Assembly: GCF_964026455.1 (NCBI RefSeq)
Contig: NZ_OZ032152.1
Coordinates: forward strand, 124,001 to 188,000
DNA: 64,000 bases
Source: Rickettsia endosymbiont of Lasioglossum villosulum
Lineage (GTDB): Bacteria; Pseudomonadota; Alphaproteobacteria; Rickettsiales; Rickettsiaceae
Reading direction: 5' to 3'
Shown in pieces: positions 7,665 through 17,700 of this stretch; position 1 is the first letter of the stretch; each line of letters starts with the position of its first letter. The position numbers and the translations under genes are program-made. The notes below the pieces were generated by a model that was given only the letters and a program-made list of their open reading frames with translations, made no database searches and was not told the origin of the DNA.

Positions 7665-8836
7665 GCTTCAACGCACATAGCCATACCCATACCGCCACCG
7701 ATACATAAGGTAACTAAGCCCTTTTTAGCCTTATTTCTTCTTAATCCATGTATTAAAGTAATAAGAACACGACCGCCACTAGCACCGATTGGATGACCGA
7801 TTGCTATTGCTCCGCCATTCACATTAACCTTGCTCATATCCCATTTCATTTCACGATTAACATAAATACTTTGAGCGGCAAAAGCTTCATTAACCTCGAT
7901 AAGATCTAAATCATTAACACTCCAGCCGGCTTTGCTTAAAGCTTTTTGAGAGGCAGGAACGGGAGCAGTCCCCATAATACTTGGATCAACACCGGCAGAA
8001 GCATAAGAGACAATACGAGCAAGCGGCGTTAGATTATGCTTTTTTAATGCTTCTTCGGATACTGCCATAAGACATGCAGCACCATCATTAATTGAGGAAG
8101 CATTACCAGCAGTAACTGTACCGTTTTTATCGAAAGCAGGGCGTAATTTACCTAAAATCTCAAGGCTGGTATCAGGTCTTACTGTCTCATCATGATCAAA
8201 TAAGCTAGCAGTTTTTTTAATCGTCACTTCAATAGGTAAGATCTCATCTTTAAATATTCCGGCTTTTTGGGCTTTCGCAGCTTTTTGATGTGAGCTTAGG
8301 GCAAATTCATCTTGCTGCTCTCTAGTAATATTAAACTGCTTTGAAATATTTTCAGCAGTAATACCCATAAATACCCCTGAAAATACATCGGTTAACCCGT
8401 CATACTGCATGAGATCAACCATTTTAATATCACCAAATTTAGCTCCTGCTCTTATATAGCTGCCATGCATACCGAGCGACATATTTTCCTGCCCACCTGC
8501 TATCACAATATCGTTATCGCCAGTCATAATTGAGGCTGCTGCAAGTGCTACTGTTTTAAGACCTGAACCGCAAACCTTATTAATTGTATAGCCTGGTACT
8601 TCTTTAGGAATACCTGCATGAATTAGGGTTTGTCTTGCCGGATTCTGTCCACTACCGCCTGTGATCACCTGCCCGAGTATCACCTCATTTACTAAAGCTG
8701 GATCAATTTTACTATTCTGCAAAATATCTTTTATTAAGTGCGTCGCAATCATCGGTGCAGGAGTAGTACTAAGACTACCCATAAACGAGCCGAAAGCCGT
8801 TCTTTTCGCATGAGTGATGTAAACCGGTTTTATCAT
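7652..8836 (-). CDS. phbA: Acetyl-CoA acetyltransferase (thiolase)
   Basis: 394 residues, the normal length for biosynthetic thiolases. The nucleophilic Cys is in NKVCGSGLKTV near residue 90. The His is in GGAIAIGHPIGASG near 350, and the second Cys in TLCIGGGMGMA near 380. It condenses two acetyl-CoA to acetoacetyl-CoA, the first step to polyhydroxybutyrate (PHB), or runs in reverse. A PHA-synthase-like gene follows upstream on the same strand, supporting the PHB role. The last few codons (AYTR and stop) come from an RPE insertion just after the conserved GGGMGMA end, so function is probably kept. The exact symbol (phbA or atoB) is inferred from context. Confidence 0.92.
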   Translation of the reverse strand: MIKPVYITHAKRTAFGSFMGSLSTTPAPMIATHLIKDILQNSKIDPALVNEVILGQVITGGSGQNPARQTLIHAGIPKEVPGYTINKVCGSGLKTVALAAASIMTGDNDIVIAGGQENMSLGMHGSYIRAGAKFGDIKMVDLMQYDGLTDVFSGVFMGITAENISKQFNITREQQDEFALSSHQKAAKAQKAGIFKDEILPIEVTIKKTASLFDHDETVRPDTSLEILGKLRPAFDKNGTVTAGNASSINDGAACLMAVSEEALKKHNLTPLARIVSYASAGVDPSIMGTAPVPASQKALSKAGWSVNDLDLIEVNEAFAAQSIYVNREMKWDMSKVNVNGGAIAIGHPIGASGGRVLITLIHGLRRNKAKKGLVTLCIGGGMGMAMCVEAYTR

Positions 8837-8872
8837 GATATATACTCCTTAAAATAATATTGAATTTAGCCT

Positions 8873-8950
8873 GTCATACCGCGGCTTGACCGCGGTATCT
8901 TAGGACATAATCTGTGACAAAAGACCCCGTGGACAAGCCACGGGATGACC
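8873..8950. repeat. RPE between thiolase and PHA-synthase-like genes
   Basis: Contains two hairpins: ATACCGCGGCTTGACCGCGGTAT and the CCCCGTGGACAAGCCACGGG unit. It lies in the 120-bp gap between two genes on the minus strand and could weaken read-through between them. Confidence 0.75.
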
Positions 8951-8956
8951 TTAATG

Positions 8957-10012
8957 TTAAAATAAATCCGCTAGTTTATTATTTATCAAATAACTAATAT
9001 GTCCGCCTGGTACTTCTATAAGAGTAGAGTTTTTAAACAATTTTTGCAAAGATAAAATAGAAGATTCAGGCACTATTTGATCATTTTTTGCAACTATAAT
9101 ATATACAGGGCAGTTAATTACGTTTGGATCAATTACTGTGTCATCTATTTTCCATTTCAAATTCACAAACATATTTTCGCCTAATATATTCTGCATAATC
9201 TGATTATAAGTGTCGCTCGGTATATCGTGACCGGACATTAGCCAGTTCTCAATTCTGAAAGCTAGTTCTTGCTCTTTTTCGGAGGTTAAGGAAAAAAATT
9301 TATCCAGCTTAACCTGAAAATAATCAGGAAATAGCAGAAAGAATAAAATTTGTATATGGATTTTAGGAATTAAGGGCAAATTTTCTACATAAGCATCTAG
9401 CTTCAAATATTGATGCAACATTTTTACATAAAAGAAGTGAGAAAAATCCCAAGGGCAGGTAAGTAAAGTTAAAGTTTTTATAGATTTAGATGCGATTATA
9501 TTTGCAGCTATTGCAAGGTTACCGCCGATACAATGCCCTATCAAATTAATATTATTCACATTTAAATTATGTATTACTTCAACTATTTTATGTACATAAT
9601 CATCTAATAAATAGTTTGATTCTTTAACCTCTAACCAATCTATTAAATAAACTTCACCTTGTTCTCTTAAATTTTCTATAAAGCTTTTATTGCGGCTTAA
9701 GAAAAATATTTCCGGTGAATTGAAAATAGAAGGGATGATTAGGAATGTTTTCCCGTCATTGCGAGGAGAGACGGAGTCTCGACGCGGCAATCTCAGGACA
9801 TTTTTATGAGATTGCCACGCTTGTTTTTCTCGCTCGCAATGACGATCACCGGTCAAGCCAAGGGATGACATAGAGCAATAATACACCACCCTATAATATT
9901 TCGTTTCTGCTACTATTTCTCCCAGCTCTAAATATTTATTACCTAATTTATGATTTTTTGCGTAACTATTATATAGGTCAAAATATTTCTGATATTTATC
10001 GTTATTCTGCAT
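8957..10012 (-). CDS. PHA synthase-like alpha/beta hydrolase carrying an in-frame RPE
   Basis: 351 residues with the alpha/beta hydrolase fold of poly-beta-hydroxyalkanoate synthases. The box GHCIGGNLA (G-x-C-x-G-G) places the Cys near residue 165; Asp is in AKNDQIVPESS and His in VPGGHISYL near the C terminus. The length is close to class III PhaC, but an RPE at 9751-9871 adds about 40 residues (from YYCSMSSLGLTG to SPRNDGKTF) between strands of the N-terminal half, with the frame kept. Without it the protein would be about 310 residues. It probably makes or binds PHB; a full-length PHB synthase is encoded at 53084. Catalytic residues are intact. Confidence 0.8.
   Translation of the reverse strand: MQNNDKYQKYFDLYNSYAKNHKLGNKYLELGEIVAETKYYRVVYYCSMSSLGLTGDRHCEREKQAWQSHKNVLRLPRRDSVSPRNDGKTFLIIPSIFNSPEIFFLSRNKSFIENLREQGEVYLIDWLEVKESNYLLDDYVHKIVEVIHNLNVNNINLIGHCIGGNLAIAANIIASKSIKTLTLLTCPWDFSHFFYVKMLHQYLKLDAYVENLPLIPKIHIQILFFLLFPDYFQVKLDKFFSLTSEKEQELAFRIENWLMSGHDIPSDTYNQIMQNILGENMFVNLKWKIDDTVIDPNVINCPVYIIVAKNDQIVPESSILSLQKLFKNSTLIEVPGGHISYLINNKLADLF
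9751..9871. repeat. RPE inserted in frame within the PHA synthase-like gene
   Basis: Begins TCCCGTCATTGCGAGGAGAG and ends AAGGGATGACA. Inverted arms GTCATTGCGAG and CTCGCAATGAC enclose a GAGATTGCCACGC / GCGGCAATCTC palindrome. The same unit lies between genes at 52957-53058 and 49270-49395. It contributes sense codons in the host gene. Confidence 0.85.
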
Positions 10013-10042
10013 CCTAACTTTCTTATATTATATTAATCTTTC

Positions 10043-10071
10043 TTGACATTGGACCAAAAATATTGTATAAA
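10043..10071 (+). promoter_or_regulatory. Sigma-70 promoter for tlc
   Basis: TTGACA at 10043-10048, a 17-base spacer, then TATAAA at 10066-10071. This is a near-consensus promoter about 118 bases upstream of the translocase start. The leader after it contains TCTAAATTTTTTAGAG, a small palindrome. Confidence 0.75.
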
Positions 10072-10188
10072 CTTTCGCATCTTCAGAATGTAACAAAACA
10101 GTATATAGTCTCTAAATTTTTTAGAGAAAATAACTTTTCATAAAATCTCGAAGTGCTTAAATTTTTTTTTTGTCCCTAGGGCTTTATA

Positions 10189-11691
10189 ATGCTAAGTACC
10201 TCATCATCGCGACCGTTTAAAAGCAAATTTAGAGCCGCTTTTTGGTCTATTCATAATTACGAACTCGGAAAATTTATTCCGATGAGTGCCTTAATGTTTT
10301 GCATTTTATTCAATCAGAATATTTTACGCATATTAAAAGATAGTATCTTAATTTCTGAAATTAGTGCAGAGATAGCTGGTTTTGCTAAAGTTTATTGTGT
10401 TACACCTGCAGCTGCTTTATTTGTAATTATTTATGCTAAAATGATTAATCATCTCACTTTTGAGAAGATTTTTTATTATTTAACTGCATTTTTTATCGGT
10501 TTCTTTGTTTTATTTGCTTTTGTTATCTACCCTAATATTCATGTTTTTCATGTACATCCGGACCATCTAGCTGATTGGATGGAACGTTACCCGCATTTTA
10601 AATGGTATATATCATTAATAGGCAATTGGGGTTATATAGTATATTACAGCCTTGCCGAACTTTGGCCTAATATTTTTTACGTACTATTATTTTGGCAATT
10701 CGCCAATGAGCTTACCACTACTGAAGAAGCTAAGAGATTCTATACGCTTTTCTCGTTATTCGGTAATTCATCTTTAATATTAGTCGGCTTCTTAATGATG
10801 AATTTATCATCTGAAGAAACTATTGTGAAGCATTTTATAAATATTTCTGACAGCAAAATCACTTTAGTACAAATATCAACTATTTTGGTTACAATCGTTG
10901 CAGTTATATGTTGTCTACTAATTCGTTTTATTAGCAGAAATGTTTTTACTAATCCTTTATTTTACGCTAAGGCAAAAAGTGGGCAATCAACTTCCGAGCG
11001 TATGGGGATCATTAAGAGCTTTAAATATATTGCAAAATCTAAATATTTATGGCTACTTTTAATCTGCTCGGCAGCATTTGGTTTTGCTATTAATTTGGTT
11101 GAAGCCGTATGGAAAGCAAAAATTAAGGAGTTATATCCAACTGTTAATACTTATGCTGAATTCAATAGTCTGTACATACTTTGGACCGGCGTTGCCATTA
11201 TGGTTATGACTATTATCGGCAATAATGTTATGCGTATGCATAACTGGTTTGTTGCGGCTGTAATCTCACCTGTAATAATAATGGTTACCGGAGTTCTGTT
11301 CTTTGTGCTTATTGTATTTGATCAAAAAATCCTCTCATTATTTGATGGGGCAATTTTAATGTCACCTCTTGCACTCGCCGTATCTATCGGCGGAATCCAG
11401 AATATTTTAGCCAAAGGAACAAAATATTCTATATGGGATACTTCAAGAGAAATGCTATATATCCCTCTTGATCAAGAGTTAAAAACAAAAGGTAAAGCTG
11501 CTGTTGACGTGATAAGTGCAAAAGTTGGTAAATCATCAAGTGGGCTTGTACAATCTATTATATTTACCATAATCCCAACTGCAACTTTTACCTCTATTTC
11601 ACCTGTTCTAATGGTGGTGTTTACTTTCGTATGTCTTGCTTGGATTTATGCGGTGAGAAAGATATATTTTGAATATCAAAAAATCGCATAG
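10189..11691 (+). CDS. tlc5: ADP/ATP translocase-type nucleotide transporter (Tlc family)
   Basis: 500 residues with about 12 hydrophobic segments and the family's typical stretches, such as CILFNQNILRILKDSILI near the N terminus, FWQFANELTTTEEAKRFY and VDVISAKVGKSSSGLVQS. Tlc proteins of intracellular bacteria and plastids exchange nucleotides across the inner membrane. Rickettsia has five paralogues, of which only some carry ATP/ADP. The sequence and the neighbouring thiolase suggest the Tlc5 paralogue, but the paralogue number is from memory. It has its own strong promoter and is intact; its stop abuts an RPE. Confidence 0.88.
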   Translation: MLSTSSSRPFKSKFRAAFWSIHNYELGKFIPMSALMFCILFNQNILRILKDSILISEISAEIAGFAKVYCVTPAAALFVIIYAKMINHLTFEKIFYYLTAFFIGFFVLFAFVIYPNIHVFHVHPDHLADWMERYPHFKWYISLIGNWGYIVYYSLAELWPNIFYVLLFWQFANELTTTEEAKRFYTLFSLFGNSSLILVGFLMMNLSSEETIVKHFINISDSKITLVQISTILVTIVAVICCLLIRFISRNVFTNPLFYAKAKSGQSTSERMGIIKSFKYIAKSKYLWLLLICSAAFGFAINLVEAVWKAKIKELYPTVNTYAEFNSLYILWTGVAIMVMTIIGNNVMRMHNWFVAAVISPVIIMVTGVLFFVLIVFDQKILSLFDGAILMSPLALAVSIGGIQNILAKGTKYSIWDTSREMLYIPLDQELKTKGKAAVDVISAKVGKSSSGLVQSIIFTIIPTATFTSISPVLMVVFTFVCLAWIYAVRKIYFEYQKIA

Positions 11692-11812
11692 ACTCGTTTT
11701 ATTTGAAAAATTGGCTATGTTGTCTTTTGCTGATAATCCTCACGTACTTTTTGTACGCTGCGGTTATCAGCTTCAAGACGCCTTGCTCTTTTCCAAATAA
11801 AACTTCGTCTAC
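11692..11812 (+). repeat. RPE (GTATACTCG family) after tlc
   Basis: GACTCGTTTTATTTGAAAAATTGG to AAAACTTCGTCTAC; same family as 990-1117 and 61689-61815. It starts immediately after the tlc stop codon. Confidence 0.8.
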
Positions 11813-11957
11813 TGTTCTCAATTGTAATGGCTTCGGTACTTCTTGCTTTTGATCCTCACGTATTAACGTATACGCTTCGGTCAAAAGCTCCGAGGTATCT
11901 CGCCCTTTTTCAAATTAAACTTTGTATGTCGATGAACTTCAAAAATTGGTGTCGTCT
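11813..11957 (+). repeat. Second and third partial RPE copies in tandem
   Basis: Contains CTTTTGATCCTCACGTATT, GTATACGCTTCGGTCAAAAG and TTTTTCAAATTAAACTTTGT, then a truncated start of a further copy (TCGATGAACTTCAAAAATTGG). This is a degenerate tandem arrangement of the same family. Confidence 0.65.
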
Positions 11958-11961
11958 TCTT

Positions 11962-12080
11962 TGTCATCCCGCGAGCTTGTAGCAGGATCCAGTTAAAAAT
12001 GCTATGCATTTTACTGGATTGCTTCGTCAATTACTTTGTAATTTCCTTAGCTCAGACGGAAAAAATCGATCCCTGCAACA
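11962..12080. repeat. RPE (GTCATCCCG family)
   Basis: GTCATCCCGCGAGCTTGTAG through AAAATGCTATGCATTTT to CAGACGGAAAAAATCGATCC. It resembles the element at 2568-2801. It contributes the first 30 codons of the long frame that runs to 12565. Confidence 0.75.
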
Positions 12081-12088
12081 AGACAGTT

Positions 12089-12565
12089 TTGGTTTTCTAT
12101 AATTGTTTATCTAAATTGCAGTTAAAAGCTTACAAAATCAGATTGACTTATTTAAAGTTTTGTATTGTCATCCCGTGGCTTGTCCACGGGATCCAGTACT
12201 TAAAAAGCCTAAATACAGCAAATTTTAAAATTAAAAGCTCGATTTTTCTCGCTTTTTTCTGGATCCCGTGGACAAGCCACGGGATGACAACAAATGGCAT
12301 AGATGCTTATTATACTCTAATTCGTAGTTTATTCAAATCGCCATGCAATAAGATTATACTTATAATTGATAAACAATTGCTAAAATCCTATTTAGGTTTA
12401 TTTCGTTCTATTATTCTCGGTACTTTATCATATCTCAAGTTAATTAAAATTTTCATCTATGATGAAAATGATTTCGCTCTAGATATAAAAGCCTTAAAAA
12501 GTAATGAAAATTACTTCTGGTCTTATAAAATCAATTATTTTAAAAAGCTGATTAATGGGGAGTGA
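12089..12565 (+). pseudogene. Unrecognised gene or gene remnant interrupted by an RPE
   Basis: An open frame continues from repeat sequence (11999) through two non-repeat blocks: VLVFYNCLSKLQLKAYKIR and, after an RPE, a block of about 90 residues starting DAYYTLIRSLFKSP and ending NYFKKLINGE. The RPE at 12167-12288 lies in frame between them. The non-repeat blocks have ordinary rickettsial composition and look protein-coding. A TTG at 12089 could start it; there is no clear ATG outside repeat sequence. I recognise no family. It may be an intact gene with an RPE insert, or a remnant. Confidence 0.4.
12167..12288. repeat. RPE with perfect 30-bp inverted arms
   Basis: The left arm at 12167-12196 (GTCATCCCGTGGCTTGTCCA...) and the right arm at 12259-12288 (...CAAGCCACGGGATGAC) are perfect reverse complements over 30 bp. 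The 62-bp centre is AT-rich. This is the cleanest copy of this family in the window. Confidence 0.88.
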
Positions 12566-12572
12566 TTAGTTT

Positions 12573-13095
12573 TGCCAGCATGGATCGAAAAACGCCCTCG
12601 GTGTCATGCCGTGGCTTGGGAACTAGATCCAGAAAATAATAAAAAATACTAATTTTATTAGTATTTTTAACTGGATCCTGTGAATAAATCACAGGATGAC
12701 AGGGGGAGAATGATCCACGCGGGCAATGCCTTCCTGCGGAAGCAGGAATCCAGAAAAATAAATATAAAAGCAGCAAGTTTTTAAAATTAAAAGCTTAGGT
12801 ATCTCGCTTTATGCTGGATTCCAGCTTCGGCATTGTTGCGTGGATTGAGAGTCGTCATTGCGAGGAAATTACGAAGTAATTGACGAAGCAATCCAGTAAA
12901 AAATGCTAACTCTATAACATTTTTTATTATTTTTTTCTGGATTGCCACGCTCCTTGCAGTCGCTCGCAATGACGATTTGGTATCCACGCAACAATGCCTC
13001 CCGCTTCCGCGGGAATGACATAAAAACTATCTGGTCTTATTGGTCAAGCAACTAGATGACTACCCTAGTGTGCTTTTTGATCCACGCAGGCAATG
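12573..13095. repeat. RPE field between the unrecognised ORF and maf
   Basis: A mosaic of at least four units: GGATCGAAAAACGCCCTCGG, the AATACTAATTTTATTAGTATT core, CCTTCCTGCGGAAGCAGGAA (palindrome), CGTCATTGCGAGGAAATTACG, and CATTTTTTATTATTTTTTTCTGG, ending near GATCCACGCAGGCAATGC. Some of these units recur in the other RPE clusters of the window. The gap holds no gene I can support; the open frames here are repeat products. Confidence 0.75.
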
Positions 13096-13113
13096 CAAAA
13101 AGTAAGGTGATGT

Positions 13114-13722
13114 TTATTTATAACTTATAAATCCCAGAGAATTCAGGGAGTTTACTGTTTCAAATAATGGTAATCCCATAACATTTGAATAAGAGCCGGA
13201 AATAAATGAAATGAAAGCTTCGGCGTAACCAGAGATTTTACATCCTCCAGCTTTATCAATCCCCTCATCTAGCGAGCAATAAAAATTTAGCTCTTCTTCG
13301 CTTAATCTTTTAAACTTAAGGACTGTTTGGACTATTTTCTGCCTAGTAACCAACTGATCTTTATCTTTTTTGATGATGCACAAACCGGTATAAACACGAT
13401 GACGACGTCCGGATAATATATTCATACAATATCTTACTTCTTCAGGGCTACTTGCTTTTGGCAATATTCTTCTTCCAAGTGCCGTTACAGTATCTGCTGC
13501 TATGATAATAGCAGAATCTTCTATTTGAGAGGCAACTTTTGTAGCTTTTTCGTAAGCAAGCCTTGTCGCTAAATGATTTGGTGATTCACGTAGATTAGGC
13601 GTTTCGTCTATATCTGCTGGAATAATTTGTGCAGGTATAATTTTAATTCTTTTAAGAAGCTCAACCCTTGCAGGTGACTGTGATGCTAGTATTATAGGTA
13701 GGTTTTTTGATCGATATTGCAT
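13114..13722 (-). CDS. maf: Maf-like nucleoside triphosphate pyrophosphatase
   Basis: 202 residues. The N-terminal signature [13 protein letters not shown] lies at residues 13-25. ADTVTAL carries the catalytic Asp near residue 75, followed by [10 protein letters not shown]. Maf proteins hydrolyse dTTP/UTP or modified nucleotides and are often linked to septum formation or nucleotide pool cleaning. It starts 2 bases after infA ends, so it is translated from the same message. Intact. Confidence 0.92.
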   Translation of the reverse strand: MQYRSKNLPIILASQSPARVELLKRIKIIPAQIIPADIDETPNLRESPNHLATRLAYEKATKVASQIEDSAIIIAADTVTALGRRILPKASSPEEVRYCMNILSGRRHRVYTGLCIIKKDKDQLVTRQKIVQTVLKFKRLSEEELNFYCSLDEGIDKAGGCKISGYAEAFISFISGSYSNVMGLPLFETVNSLNSLGFISYK

Positions 13723-13724
13723 GC

Positions 13725-13946
13725 TTAAGATTGGTGACGAAGAATTACACGTCCCTTAGTTAAATCGTAAGGAGTCATTTCTACTGTAACTTTATCACCC
13801 AATAATATTCTAATACGATTTTTACGCATTCTACCAGCGGTGTGAGCAATAATTACATGACCATTTTCCAACTTCACTCTAAAAGTAGCGTTAGGTGCAA
13901 GCTCAATTACTGTACCCGTAAACTGAATGAGATCGTCTTTTGACAT
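13725..13946 (-). CDS. infA: Translation initiation factor IF-1
   Basis: 73 residues, the usual length. The protein is one OB-fold: [20 protein letters not shown] followed by [20 protein letters not shown]. It binds the A site of the small ribosomal subunit during initiation. It lies 17 bases downstream of tRNA-Pro and 2 bases upstream of maf on the same strand, suggesting one tRNA-infA-maf transcript. Confidence 0.97.
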   Translation of the reverse strand: MSKDDLIQFTGTVIELAPNATFRVKLENGHVIIAHTAGRMRKNRIRILLGDKVTVEMTPYDLTKGRVILRHQS

Positions 13947-13963
13947 TAATTTATATTTATAAA

Positions 13964-14040
<77 letters not shown>

Positions 14041-14702
14041 AGAGTTAATTTCTTATATTATATACTCCATTATTCGCAACAAATCAATTTGTTTATTTAA
14101 AAATATGTAAATATTAGCTTATTTAACAATAAAAACAGTAATTACTACCTTATCCACTCGACATCTTACTAAGTATAGATTAACTCATGTTAATAAAATT
14201 TTAACTATGGTTAAAATTAATTATATTTAAGCGAAAAAATTAAATTTTATTTAGGTTTTATGAAGTTATTACAAAAAATCTACAAAATTTAATTTTCTTT
14301 AATAAAAGAAAAACAATTATAAGTTGTTAATTGATTCTATAACTTCCTTTTAAATTCTAGCTTTATTTATGTATTTGTTACATATAATTAATAATTTTCA
14401 ATTAAAAGTAGTGTGTTTTTTATAGAACAAATTTATGCACTAGGAAAATTTTATTGTTTTAACAATTATTAATTATTTCTGCTATTCCTTTTTTATTATT
14501 AATATTAATTAAAATACAGAGTAAAAATATTAATTTTATTATTAACCATTTCTAAGGTTAAACATAACAAAAACATTAACATTTTTATATTATCTTTTGC
14601 ACGAAGTATTTACCAATCTTCACGCAATACAGAACAATATTTGCTGAGAAAATACAGATCTCAAATTTTAATTTAAAGATTAAGCAAACTTTAGGAGACG
14701 TT
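14041..14702. other. AT-rich non-coding leader upstream of the giant sca gene
   Basis: About 660 bp with very high AT and no gene or RPE that I can see. It must hold the promoters for tRNA-Pro (minus) and the autotransporter gene (plus), but I cannot pick one with confidence. The ribosome binding site TTTAGGAG at 14690-14697 precedes the ATG at 14703. Confidence 0.5.
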
Positions 14703-17700
14703 ATGTCAAGTCAAAAAAATAACATAAAGGATTTCGTAAAAAAGGCACTAGTCAGTACCTCTATGGCTGCAACAATGCTCACAGCAGAAAGTGCTTTCGG
14801 TACATCAACGTTAATAAATCGTGATGTGACAGGAAGTACTGCAGATTTAAACAGCGGGGCGGGACTTGATGCAGGAGCACCACTTCTCCCTGGTCAAATG
14901 CTTACAGTTCCAATACAGTCCAACATCAATGTTAACACGCCCACGGTTAACGGAACATATCTAAGTGCTTCAGGTACTGTTATGACCTTTACAAATCCAA
15001 ATACAACAATTGATGCTATTCAAAGCTCAAATGGTAACCCAAACGCATTAAGTATGGTTATAACGCCAGGAGTACACGTTACCCTGACAGGTGTAGGGTA
15101 TCCCGCTGATCCAGATGCAAAAGATGCTTCTGGGAACTCAAATCCTTTTGCTGGTACTGCAACTAATCAAAGTGATATCGCAAGTATAGATTTCCAAAAC
15201 GGTAATGGAATAATTGAGATGAATGCCAAAACTTCTGGCTTAATGGATTTTGCTACCGGCACTACACCTACTATTATTGCTAATGCTGCGGATGCTACTA
15301 CAATAATCGGGGCTGGTACTACTATACAGGTAAAAGACAAAACTTGGACTAGTATGGGGACAATTGATATTGCTCCAGCTTTAACAGCAACAATAGGAAC
15401 AGGATATAAATATATTAACGGCTTAACTGGTGATGTTAACGTATATCCAGCCGGGCAAACTTTTATATTTCGAGGTCAAACTTCTTCAGTTGATTTTAGT
15501 AATGAAAGCAGTCAAAGCTATGCATTTGTATCCGGTAAACCTATAGCACCTATCACTGATAACAGTGGAACAATAACAGACAGCTATGGGGCAGCAGCCT
15601 TTCACGTTTCTACCTCAGAAACAACTATTGCTGTAAATATCGGACTTAGCAATAAGCAAAGACTAAATACTTTTATTACTGATGGTAAGAATATAACAAC
15701 TATTACCGGTACTATTTTTGCTCAAACTATTGGAATTAATCAAAACCCTTCAGACGTGCCTGCCGGTACTACACAGCTTAAATGGCAAACACCGATTGAT
15801 ACCGGAGCAGGAGGGGTAATAAAATTTGGTAGTTCTAGTATTTCAGAGTTCCAAGCAGCTATAACCTCTAATATGGATTTTAATGGAACGGGTGCAACAG
15901 CAATAATAGATTCCGAAGTTAATATAACGGGTAATATAATTAATTCCGTAGCAGGAGGAACTCAGAACTTGAATTTCGCTGGAGATAATACAGTTACCGG
16001 TAGCGTAGGGGGAAATGTTACAGGAAGTAATCCTATTTATGCGTTAAATATTCAAGGTGATAATAATACACTAGTTGATCTTCAGGGAGATGTGACTGTT
16101 GAAAATTTTAATTTTACTAGTGATGGTATGGCTGATGTAGGCGGAACATTAACTGCTATATCAGGAGTAAATTTTAATAACCAAAAAGGAACACTTATAT
16201 TTGATGGGACAGGAGGATCTTATGTTTTTTCAAGCCCTGTTATTAGCCAATCAGCTGGTGGAATAACAGTAGCTACTAATCTTACAGTAACTGACCCTAG
16301 TATTGCTGACATTGGAGTTACTCAAATAGGATCAACAACGCTTCCTGGAGCACTGACTTACGCAATTAATCAACCAAATCTTACTCTTTTGGCAAATGGT
16401 AGTAAACTTACTTTTGCTCAAGCTAATTCTAGTCTAACTTTTGATGCTCCTACTCAACAAACTGTAGCCTTTGGTGATAGTATAGATGGTTTTACTGATG
16501 GTACTAGTAACATGGTCTTAAATGGTACTCAACCTTTAACTATTCAAGGAACTACCAATGATAAAACTATAGGGGCTACTAAAAAATTTAATAATTTAAA
16601 TGTTATAGGAAATGTTACAGCTTCAGGTGGAGCAAGTCTAATTAATATTGGTGGCTTTACATCTCTTACTATCGCCGGGAATAGTAATCTTACAGATCAG
16701 GGTGTTACCTCGTCAAATATTGCTTCTATAATTATTGGTGACAGTAGTGGTGCTTCAGGCTATATACTTACTCCAACAGAAAATTTTAACCTTGCTTCAG
16801 ACGGTCTGAAATTTGGTAATACCAATTCTCTATTAACTATTCAAAGTAATGGTGATGTAACAGCCAATTTAAATGGGGATTTAGATCCAGGTATCTCAGG
16901 CGGTGGTGCAATTTCATTAAATTCAACTGGTGGCACTTTAACAATAACAAACGCAAATAATTTAGGTATAGCAGGCTCTGGCAATCTTTTAAACACTATG
17001 GAATTTAAAGGGACAGGTAATATTACTGTAAATCCAACTATTAATACTGCAAATCCTATTACTACACTTTTAGATGGTCAATTAATACTCGGAAATGTCA
17101 ATACTAGTATTAATTTTGCTGCTGCAACTAATCTCACAGTAAATATTAATAATAATGGAATAGTTGGCATTGTCACAAGTAGTATAGCTGGGACTCCTGC
17201 AGGTACTGTTAATTTTGTAGGAGCAGGAACAAGTACTGCCATTACTAATGTTACGGCAGTTAATTTTCAGGGTGCAGGTCTAGTTACCTTAACTTCGCCT
17301 TCCGATGCTGGTAATTTTACTGTTACAGCCTCAGGAGTACAAATTAATACAGCTGATGCCCCTGCTAATCTTACTACTCCTACTACCGGTATCGTTGCTG
17401 CTGGAGATGGAGCAGTGTTTGCTACTATTAACGGAAATGCTTCTGTTAATACCGGTTCAATAACTGGTAGTATAAGCAAGGATGCTACTATTACCGCTAC
17501 TGGACAAATTACTGGTAATGTTGATGGTAATGCAACTGTAAACTCTGGTCAGCTTACAGGTAATACTGGCGGTAATGCAAGCGTAGGTGTAAATGGACAA
17601 ATTATCGGTAATATAGGAGGTACTGCTACATATACGGGTGCAGGAACTATTAATACTACAACTATTGGCGGTCAAACCGATTTTGCAGGAAATGAGGGTA

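Noticed and set aside
7605-7796. 63-codon plus-strand frame
   Set aside because: Antisense of the thiolase end and RPE; Pro-rich shadow.
12552-12987. Minus-strand frames of 66-74 codons
   Set aside because: Made of repeat units shared with other RPE clusters; no native coding signal.
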